From contig NZ_MUNZ01000125.1 in the NCBI RefSeq assembly GCF_002001205.1, positions 1-32,769 on the forward strand: a stretch of DNA of 32,769 nt, written 5' to 3'. Positions 27,550-32,769 of this stretch are shown piece after piece. Positions within the stretch are counted from its first letter, which is position 1, and every line of letters starts with the position of its first letter. Under the pieces are notes generated by a model, which was not told where the DNA came from, ran no database searches, and worked only from the letters and a program-made list of their open reading frames with translations. This stretch comes from Hydrogenophaga sp. A37 (GTDB taxonomy: Bacteria > Pseudomonadota > Gammaproteobacteria > Burkholderiales > Burkholderiaceae_C). Made by a program: the position numbers and the translations under genes.

Positions 27550-28635
27550 TCAGTCGTCTTCGAACTCGAGTTCGGTGGCCTTCAGTACCTGCCCCTGCCA
27601 GGTGCCATACACCTCCAGCTTCGATCCCACCTTCAGCTTGGCGTAGTTCGACGCATCGGCGCTGGCGTCTACCTCCACCGAGCCCAGGGTGAAGCGGTTG
27701 CCGCCCAACAAGCTGGTCACCACACCTTCAATTTCCACCAGGGCCGACGATCCCACGTTTTCGCCGCGCACATCCATGTCGTGGTCCGACTTGACTTCCA
27801 GCGAGCCGGCTTCGGCATCCCACTTTCCCTCCACCCGAGTGACCCGCCCCGAATGCAATTTCTCGGCGTCGCCGCCGGTCAACCGGATGCCATTGAGCAG
27901 CCGCTGCTCTTTGGAGCCCGAGACCATGCCGGTCGCCACCACCAAGCCCCCTGCCGAGCCCACCGCCACCCGTGTGGCGACCCATGAACTGGCCTGGGCA
28001 TCGGCTTGCAGGCCCCACACCGTGACCCACTGGCCGGCGGCAATGGCCGAGGCGCTGGCGACGCCTTCGAGGAAGGTCGATCCCTGGGTCTTTATCTTCA
28101 TGCCCAGCACGGTGAACTGGCCACCGCCCGCGGCCGTCACCGGGCCTCGGGCGATCGACCAGACCTCGATGGACTCGGCCTTGCCAGACACACCGTCGGC
28201 GTAGCGCTCCCCCTGAACGCCCGCCACCATGCCCAGGCGCAGCGCACCCGGGCTGGACGACGCGCCGTTGATACGGATGCTGGCACCGGTCTCGTCGAAG
28301 TGGATGCCGTTGAGCACCACGCTGCCAAACGCCGAGATGGATCCGTGCGAAAAGATGCCGGTGCCCCCCGTGCCGGGGTCGCTGCCCCCAGGACTGCCCG
28401 TGCCGCCCGTGCCGGGCGCGCCAGCCACCTGGGTTCCACCACCGTCAGCAGCGGCGTCACCGCCACCCGCCGCCGGGGTCTGTCCGCCTCCAGATCCCCC
28501 AGACCCCGCCCCGCCACCGGCGCCAACCGGCTCTTCGGTGCTGCTCCCGCCGCCGCATCCGGCCATGGCGGACAACGCCAGGACGATCCAGTGGCGTCGT
28601 CCTAGGGGATGTTCGTGTTCTGGCAACCCGCTCAT
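27550..28635 (-). CDS. DUF5666 domain lipoprotein
   Basis: A 361-residue exported protein. A signal with an RR pair (GRRHWIVLALSAMAGC) and a lipobox around Cys27 suggest a lipoprotein, perhaps Tat-dependent. Residues about 28-95 are a Gly/Pro/Thr-rich low-complexity linker. The rest has repeated small beta domains of the DUF5666 type: GSISAFGSVVLNGIHFDET, VTAAGGGQFTVLGMKI, VVATGMVSGSKEQRLLNGIRL and VTSLLGGNRFTLGSVEVDAS. These are OB-like units of unknown ligand. The gene overlaps the DUF6502 gene by ATGA, a pairing I recall as recurrent in betaproteobacteria, so the two likely act together. Confidence 0.82.
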   Translation of the reverse strand: MSGLPEHEHPLGRRHWIVLALSAMAGCGGGSSTEEPVGAGGGAGSGGSGGGQTPAAGGGDAAADGGGTQVAGAPGTGGTGSPGGSDPGTGGTGIFSHGSISAFGSVVLNGIHFDETGASIRINGASSSPGALRLGMVAGVQGERYADGVSGKAESIEVWSIARGPVTAAGGGQFTVLGMKIKTQGSTFLEGVASASAIAAGQWVTVWGLQADAQASSWVATRVAVGSAGGLVVATGMVSGSKEQRLLNGIRLTGGDAEKLHSGRVTRVEGKWDAEAGSLEVKSDHDMDVRGENVGSSALVEIEGVVTSLLGGNRFTLGSVEVDASADASNYAKLKVGSKLEVYGTWQGQVLKATELEFEDD

Positions 28636-29564
28636 GGCGATGGCTTTCGTTTGTGTCTGCGGGCGGGCAGGGTCACGCCGGCCTTGGCCTGCGGGGTGTC
28701 CTCGGCCACCTGATGGAAATAGACGCCGAAGCGCACCCGGTGCTTGTCACCGTCGTCCGACGCGCTGCGCTGTTCCGCCACGGTGGCGGTCACCAGGAAC
28801 TGCTGCAAGGCATCGGCCCAAAGACGGCGCGCCGTCTGGTGAAGCGCCTGGGCCTGGTCGGTCGAGAGCCCGGCAGAAAACGCGCTCTGCTCCAGCATCT
28901 GAGGCTCGGTCCGGTCCGGCGACAGGTTGAAGGCGGCGGTGGACAGGTGGTCACCCACGTTGCCGGCCAGGAAATGAAAGGCCTCGCCCAGACCTTCCCG
29001 CGGCACAAAGGCAGTGTCTTTCAGCGACACCAGCCCCTCCGGATCGATGCTCACCACGCCCATGCGCACCAGCTCGTCGAGCACGGCGCGGGCACCTACA
29101 TCGCGGCTCACCTCGGCCACAAGCACGCTGAAGTCGGGCTTGCCTGGGTCGCCCAGGCGCGGTGTGCGAGCCAGGGGCATGGGCGTCTTGTCGGCCAGCA
29201 GGAAGCGGGGGTCGCTGATCCAGCGGGCCACGATGTGAGCGGCCACCGGAACCATGGGCGCCACCACCTCTTCAAGCGCCGGCTCTTCGCGCAGCCGGCG
29301 CACGTCCTTGCGGTGCAGACCGGTCTGCAGCGCGATGCGGGTGTCGGACGCGCTTTTGTCGGCAGGTGAATAGCCGGCAAGGGCCTCGTCCACCAGCGCC
29401 TTTTTGAGCAGTTCAACCATGGCGGCGTGCTGCAGGCCGTGGTCGATCATGAGCCGCGCCAGCGGCCGCAGCAGCCGCGACATGGCCTGCGCCGCCAGCG
29501 CGGGCTGAGGCAATCCAGCGCTGGAGGTCGTTTCCTGGGCGAGGGGGTCGTTGGCGTCGTTCAT
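28632..29564 (-). CDS. DUF6502 family protein
   Basis: A 310-residue cytoplasmic protein without signal or membrane segments. The N-terminal part (LLRPLARLMIDHGLQHAAMV, then TGLHRKDVRRLRE) looks like a helix-turn-helix or winged-helix region, in line with DUF6502 proteins. A regulatory role for the coupled DUF5666 lipoprotein gene is plausible but unproven. The C-terminus has RVRFGVYFHQVAEDT and a basic tail (ARRHKRKP). It is divergent from the TlpA-DUF4266-DUF3570-ApbE locus across a 185-bp AT-rich promoter region, so control of that locus is also possible. Confidence 0.8.
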   Translation of the reverse strand: MNDANDPLAQETTSSAGLPQPALAAQAMSRLLRPLARLMIDHGLQHAAMVELLKKALVDEALAGYSPADKSASDTRIALQTGLHRKDVRRLREEPALEEVVAPMVPVAAHIVARWISDPRFLLADKTPMPLARTPRLGDPGKPDFSVLVAEVSRDVGARAVLDELVRMGVVSIDPEGLVSLKDTAFVPREGLGEAFHFLAGNVGDHLSTAAFNLSPDRTEPQMLEQSAFSAGLSTDQAQALHQTARRLWADALQQFLVTATVAEQRSASDDGDKHRVRFGVYFHQVAEDTPQAKAGVTLPARRHKRKPSP

Positions 29565-29625
29565 GGGCGTTGTTGTACCCGGAAAGCCTGTGTGTCAGGC
29601 CTCCGCGGCACGGACACAATTTTAT

Positions 29626-29638
29626 GGGCATTTTTACC
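29626..29638. promoter_or_regulatory. Degenerate upstream copy of the GGGA-N5-TCCC dyad
   Basis: TTATGGGCATTTTTACC resembles TTATGGGAAATATTCCC, which begins 63 bp further on (about six helical turns). The left half is kept and the right half is weakened (TACC for TCCC). It may be an auxiliary site, and it also sits in the promoter region of the divergent DUF6502 gene. The similarity is limited and chance is possible. Confidence 0.25.
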
Positions 29639-29688
29639 AATTTTTCCTCCAAAACCTTGACAACCCCACACCTATCCCTGACATTTAT

Positions 29689-29712
29689 GGGAAATATTCC
29701 CTTTTTTAATAT
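29689..29712 (+). promoter_or_regulatory. tlpA-locus promoter with GGGA-N5-TCCC dyad
   Basis: GGGAA-ATA-TTCCC (29689-29701) is a perfect short dyad with the same core and spacing as that before dsbD. AT-rich -10-like hexamers (TTTAAT 29705-29710 or TAATAT 29707-29712) begin 3-5 bp after it, and the tlpA start codon lies about 38 bp further. The dsbD promoter has matching distances (4 and 36 bp). A TTGACA lies at 29657-29662 but is not at a normal distance from these hexamers. Confidence 0.55.
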
Positions 29713-29749
29713 CGTATCCATCTTCTTGTTGATTCACCAAAGGCCCGCC

Positions 29750-30259
29750 ATGACCGCTTTTCACCCCATCAAACCCTTGCTGCTGGCCTGCGCTGTCGGC
29801 TTCAGCGGCCTGGCATCCCTGCCAGCCAGTGCCACCGATGTCGGCCAATCTGCACCCTCTTTCGAGCTGGCTGGCCAGAAAGGCCCGGTCCAGCTCGCCG
29901 CCTACAAAGGCAAAACCGTCTACCTCGACTTTTGGGCCTCCTGGTGCGGCCCGTGTAAGCAGTCGTTTCCGTGGATGAACGACATGCAGAAGCGCTACGG
30001 CGCCAACGGCCTGCGTGTCGTCGGGGTCAACCTCGACCAGAAAGGCGATGAAGCCAAGGCCTTCCTCGCCGCCAACCCCGCGCTCTTCGCCGTGGCCTTC
30101 GACCCCGAGGGCAAGACCCCCAAGGCCTATGGCATCAAGGGCATGCCGACCTCGATGCTGATCGGCGCCGACGGCAAGGTGCTCATGGTTCACCAGGGTT
30201 TCAAGGACGAAAACCGCGACGACCTCGAAAAACAGATCAAGCAAGCCCTTGCACGTTAA
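29750..30259 (+). CDS. TlpA/ResA-like periplasmic thioredoxin
   Basis: A 169-residue exported protein. The signal peptide (PLLLACAVGFSGLASLPASA) is cleaved near residue 28. A thioredoxin-fold domain of the AhpC/TSA-Redoxin type has the active site WCGPC (Cys66, Cys69), preceded by VYLDFWAS, and the cis-Pro loop GMPTS. Such proteins reduce disulfides or load metal on periplasmic partners, with electrons from DsbD or CcdA. It is the first gene of the DUF4266-DUF3570-ApbE locus (9 bp to the next gene), so its client is probably the Cys-x-Cys mini-lipoprotein encoded next. The frame is open upstream into the promoter, but this ATG gives the signal peptide. Confidence 0.9.
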   Translation: MTAFHPIKPLLLACAVGFSGLASLPASATDVGQSAPSFELAGQKGPVQLAAYKGKTVYLDFWASWCGPCKQSFPWMNDMQKRYGANGLRVVGVNLDQKGDEAKAFLAANPALFAVAFDPEGKTPKAYGIKGMPTSMLIGADGKVLMVHQGFKDENRDDLEKQIKQALAR

Positions 30260-30268
30260 GGACCCAAC

Positions 30269-30490
30269 ATGAAGCCCACCTTATGTCTCTCGCTGTGCCT
30301 GCTGGTGTCGCTCGGGGGCTGCAGCAACCTCGGCGAGGTCAACCCCTGGGAAAAGGGCGACCTGGCCAAACCGGCCATGACCTTTGAAGGCGATCCGCTC
30401 GATCAGCGCTTCATGCAACACACCTACGGCAGCAAAGAAAGCGCCAGCGGCGGTTACGGCGTCGGTGGCGGCGGCTGTGGCTGCAACTGA
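30269..30490 (+). CDS. DUF4266 mini-lipoprotein with a C-terminal Cys-x-Cys
   Basis: A 73-residue exported peptide. A lipobox (VSLGGC) predicts lipidation at Cys18, leaving a mature chain of about 55 residues. The family core is NPWEKGDLAKPAMTFEGDPL. The tail is Gly-rich and ends GGGGCGCN (Cys70, Cys72), as in DUF4266 proteins. The paired terminal cysteines could bind a soft metal such as copper or form a redox couple served by the thioredoxin encoded just upstream. No ApbE flavinylation motif (DxxSGAT-like) is present. Its stop overlaps the DUF3570 start (TGATG), so it is coupled to it. Function is unknown. Confidence 0.88.
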   Translation: MKPTLCLSLCLLVSLGGCSNLGEVNPWEKGDLAKPAMTFEGDPLDQRFMQHTYGSKESASGGYGVGGGGCGCN

Positions 30491-31695
30491 TGGAGCACAC
30501 CCCCATGACACAAGCACACAAGCACCCCTCTGCCCCCACCGCCCCGCGCGGCAACGTGTTGCTGGCATCGCTGATGCTGCCCGGCCTGGCGGTCCTGGCC
30601 GCTGCGCTGCCCGCCGGCCAGGCCTCGGCCGAAACCCCGCCGGAGAAGACCACGATTGCCGTCAAGTACAGCAACTACCAGGACAGCCAGAGCGGCTGGA
30701 CCCGCGTCAGCGTCGACGCGCCACAGTTCTACATCCTGGCCCCCGTCGGCAGCGACTGGTCGGTGGAAGGCTCGGCCGTGGTGGACAGTGTGTCGGGCGC
30801 CTCGCCGCGCATGCACACCCAGCGTTCCGGCGCGAGCGTGATGAGCGACGAGCGCACCGCCGCCGACGTCAAGGTCACGCGCTACCTCGGCCGCACGGCC
30901 GTGGCCGCCAGCGTGGCGATTTCCGACGAGCACGACTACCAGTCGCGCGCGGTCGGCCTGCAGGGCCGCTGGTCGAGCGACGACAACAACCGCACCTGGA
31001 CCGCCGGCGTCGGGCTCTCGCGCGACAAGATCGACAACCAGTCCAACGGCGTGAACACCGCCATCAACCAGCGCAAGAACGTCCATGAAATCATGGGCGG
31101 CCTGACCCAGGTGCTCAGCCCGGTGGACATCGCGCAGTTCAACCTGACGCGCAGCATGGGCAGCGGCTACTACAACGACCCCTACAAGACCTTCGACCAG
31201 CGGCCCGACAAACGCGACGCCTGGATCGCCCTGGTGCGCTGGAACCACCACCTGAAGGGCATGGACGCCACCGCGCGCACCAGCTACCGCTACTACAGCG
31301 ACACCTTCGGCGTGCGCTCGCACACGACCGACCTGGAGCTGGTCAAGACCGTGGGCGCCTGGACCTTCACGCCCGGACTGCGTTACTACACGCAAAGCGC
31401 CGCCAAGTTCTACTTCAACCCGGTGCTGGACAGCCAGGGTCGCTACCTGGAGCTGGAGACCTTCCAGCGCGCGAGCGCCATCAGCGGCGACCGCTCGGCC
31501 GACCAGCGGCTGGCCGCCTTCGGCGCGCTGACGCTGTCGCTCAAGGCCAGCTACGCGTTCAACCCGGCGACCTCCGCCGACCTGAAGCTGGACCTGTACC
31601 GGCAAGCCACCTCGCTGCGTTTGGGCGGCGGCAGCCCGGGCCTGGACCCCATGAACGCGCGGGTCATCCAGGTCGGCCTGACCCACAAGTTCTGA
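30490..31695 (+). CDS. DUF3570 family predicted outer-membrane beta-barrel
   Basis: A 401-residue exported protein. A long signal peptide (hydrophobic LLASLMLPGLAVLAAALP) ends near AGQASA-ET at about 47; starting at Met6 would give a more usual length. The mature protein is rich in alternating aromatic/polar strands (TTIAVKYSNYQDSQSGWTRV, TWTAGVGLSRDKIDNQ, WTFTPGLRYYTQSAAKFYF). It ends in a C-terminal strand with a final Phe (VIQVGLTHKF), the BAM-dependent barrel signature. DUF3570 has no known function. Here it is coupled to the DUF4266 lipoprotein, which may plug, cap or be exported by it. Confidence 0.85.
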   Translation: MEHTPMTQAHKHPSAPTAPRGNVLLASLMLPGLAVLAAALPAGQASAETPPEKTTIAVKYSNYQDSQSGWTRVSVDAPQFYILAPVGSDWSVEGSAVVDSVSGASPRMHTQRSGASVMSDERTAADVKVTRYLGRTAVAASVAISDEHDYQSRAVGLQGRWSSDDNNRTWTAGVGLSRDKIDNQSNGVNTAINQRKNVHEIMGGLTQVLSPVDIAQFNLTRSMGSGYYNDPYKTFDQRPDKRDAWIALVRWNHHLKGMDATARTSYRYYSDTFGVRSHTTDLELVKTVGAWTFTPGLRYYTQSAAKFYFNPVLDSQGRYLELETFQRASAISGDRSADQRLAAFGALTLSLKASYAFNPATSADLKLDLYRQATSLRLGGGSPGLDPMNARVIQVGLTHKF

Positions 31696-31702
31696 GCACG
31701 CC

Positions 31703-32650
31703 ATGGCGGATTGGCTCACCATCGTCGTCGAGTTCCAGGCCATGGCTTCGCCCTGCAGCCTGCACCTTGGCGGCACCGACGAGGCTGCGATGCGCCACGC
31801 GGCGCAGGCCGCCATCGACGAGGTGCGGCGCATCGAACACACCTACTCACGCTACCGGCCGGACAGCATCGTTTCGCGCATCAACCAGGCCGCCGGTCAG
31901 GCCGCGGTGGAGGTCGACACCGAAACCGCCGATCTGCTGGCCTTCGCTGACCAGCTCTGGCAGCAAAGCGACGGCCTGTTCGACATCACCTCGGGCGTGC
32001 TGCGCACGGTGTGGGACTTCAAACGCGCCGTGATCCCGTCGCCCCAGGCCCTGAACGGCGCGCTCGCCCGCGTCGGCTGGGACAAGGTCGAGCGGACGCC
32101 AACATCGGTCCGGCTCACACAGCCCGGCATGGAGCTGGACTTCGGCGGCTTCGGCAAGGAATACGCGGCCGATCGCGCGGCGGTGGTGCTGAAGATGCAC
32201 GGGGTCGATCAGGCCTTGATCAACCTGGGCGGCGACCTGCATGCCCTCAGCGATCCCGAGCACTCGGCGCCATCCGCCTGGACCATCGACATCCAGCACC
32301 CCCGCCCACCTGCCGAGGCCCCAAGCGCCAGTGTGGCCCGGTTGCACCTCGCCACCGGCGGCCTGGCCACCAGCGGCGACTACGAGCGCTTCTTCATTCA
32401 CGCAGGGCGGCGCTACTGCCACATCCTGAACCCGCTCACCGGTTGGCCCGTCAGCGACTTCCAGTGCGTCAGCGTGCGCGCCGGCAACACCACCACGGCG
32501 GGCGCACTGGCCACGATCGCCATGCTCAAAGGCCGCGACGTCACCGCCTGGCTGGACGCCCAGGGCGCCAGCTATTTCGCCGTCACCCACGACGGCACCC
32601 CCTGCGCCAACGGACCGCTGGCGCAACCCCAGAAGTTTTCAACCCACTGA
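31703..32650 (+). CDS. ApbE-like FAD:protein FMN transferase, atypical
   Basis: A 315-residue ApbE-family protein; family members attach FMN from FAD to a Thr or Ser of target flavoproteins. It has YSRYRPDSIVSRIN, LFDITSGVL, LDFGGFGKEYAADRAA (145-160), INLGGDLHAL and SGDYERFFIHAGRRYCHILN (224-243). Two oddities stand out. There is no signal peptide or lipobox (start MADWLTIVVEFQAM), suggesting a cytoplasmic enzyme. The usual AD(A/G)LxT metal-binding Asp is replaced by Gly267 (TTTAGALAT). Cytoplasmic ApbE proteins are known, but the Asp loss may mean altered or lost transferase activity. It starts 7 bp after the DUF3570 gene and is followed 10 bp on by another lipoprotein gene. Confidence 0.85.
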   Translation: MADWLTIVVEFQAMASPCSLHLGGTDEAAMRHAAQAAIDEVRRIEHTYSRYRPDSIVSRINQAAGQAAVEVDTETADLLAFADQLWQQSDGLFDITSGVLRTVWDFKRAVIPSPQALNGALARVGWDKVERTPTSVRLTQPGMELDFGGFGKEYAADRAAVVLKMHGVDQALINLGGDLHALSDPEHSAPSAWTIDIQHPRPPAEAPSASVARLHLATGGLATSGDYERFFIHAGRRYCHILNPLTGWPVSDFQCVSVRAGNTTTAGALATIAMLKGRDVTAWLDAQGASYFAVTHDGTPCANGPLAQPQKFSTH

Positions 32651-32660
32651 AGGAACTCAC

Positions 32661-32769
32661 ATGATCAACATGATCCCCCACCTGAAGATGTGCGCCATGG
32701 CCGTGGCCATCGCGAGCCTGGCCGCTTGCGGCGGTGGCGACACCACCACCAAGGACGAATGCGCTGACC
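32661..32769 (+). CDS. Start of a lipoprotein gene, cut by the window edge
   Basis: Thirty-six residues are visible. A signal segment with a lipobox (AIASLAAC, acylated Cys23) is followed by GGGDTTTKDE and another Cys. A good ribosome-binding site (GGAACTC) precedes the ATG, 10 bp after the apbE-like stop, so it is the fifth gene of the locus. Too little is present to name the family. As a fifth exported product it may be the real partner or flavin-carrying substrate of the system. Confidence 0.7.
   Translation, partial: MINMIPHLKMCAMAVAIASLAACGGGDTTTKDECAD

Noticed and set aside
30269..30490. DUF4266 peptide as a bacteriocin or other modified peptide
   Set aside because: The lipobox and family core point to an envelope lipoprotein, and no modification enzyme of a known peptide class or ABC exporter is adjacent.

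Overview
The window is a piece of a high-GC betaproteobacterial chromosome. Protein signatures (Burkholderiales-type ModE-HTH regulator, DUF6502/DUF5666 pair) and the pyrG-kdsA-DUF1330-eno-ftsB gene order suggest Burkholderiales, most likely Comamonadaceae (Hydrogenophaga-like). This placement is inference from gene content, not from a marker gene. No rRNA, tRNA or CRISPR array was seen.

Left end (1-900): the 5' end of an IS5-family insertion sequence enters from the left edge and cuts the 3' end of a small membrane-protein gene. An AT-richer stretch without a convincing gene follows. Oxyanion and hydroxyproline block (0.9-11.2 kb): modA and a fused modB-modC gene (molybdate uptake) lie behind a ModE-like operator. 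They converge on a three-gene 4-hydroxyproline catabolic operon (D-hydroxyproline dehydrogenase, 4-hydroxyproline epimerase, pyrroline-hydroxycarboxylate deaminase) with a divergent PAS-AraC regulator. A tupB-tupC-tupA tungstate transporter operon comes next, divergent from a ModE-HTH/periplasmic-binding-like regulator.

Repeat region (11.2-12.0 kb): a gene-poor stretch made of two large imperfect hairpins. Each encloses a copy of the same roughly 70-bp module, in opposite orientation. Housekeeping block (12.0-20.4 kb): coaBC (reverse), a lipoprotein, pyrG, kdsA, a DUF1330 gene, eno, ftsB, a NadR-like P-loop NTPase with a Cys/His tail, and an AGE-family sugar isomerase. After a REP-like palindrome come hslO and a gamma-carbonic-anhydrase-like gene (reverse), then a DUF455 ferritin-like gene, and a PAS histidine kinase translationally coupled to a REC-PAS-histidine kinase.

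Right end (25.6-32.8 kb): dsbD, then the convergent DUF6502-DUF5666 pair. Last is a compact, apparently co-transcribed locus: a TlpA-like thioredoxin, a DUF4266 Cys-x-Cys mini-lipoprotein, a DUF3570 predicted outer-membrane barrel, an ApbE-like FMN transferase and the start of another lipoprotein. The dsbD and tlpA promoters carry the same GGGA-N5-TCCC dyad at the same place relative to a -10-like hexamer. This suggests that transmembrane thiol reduction (DsbD) and the DUF4266/DUF3570/ApbE locus form one regulon. That locus is the best candidate for an undescribed system here.
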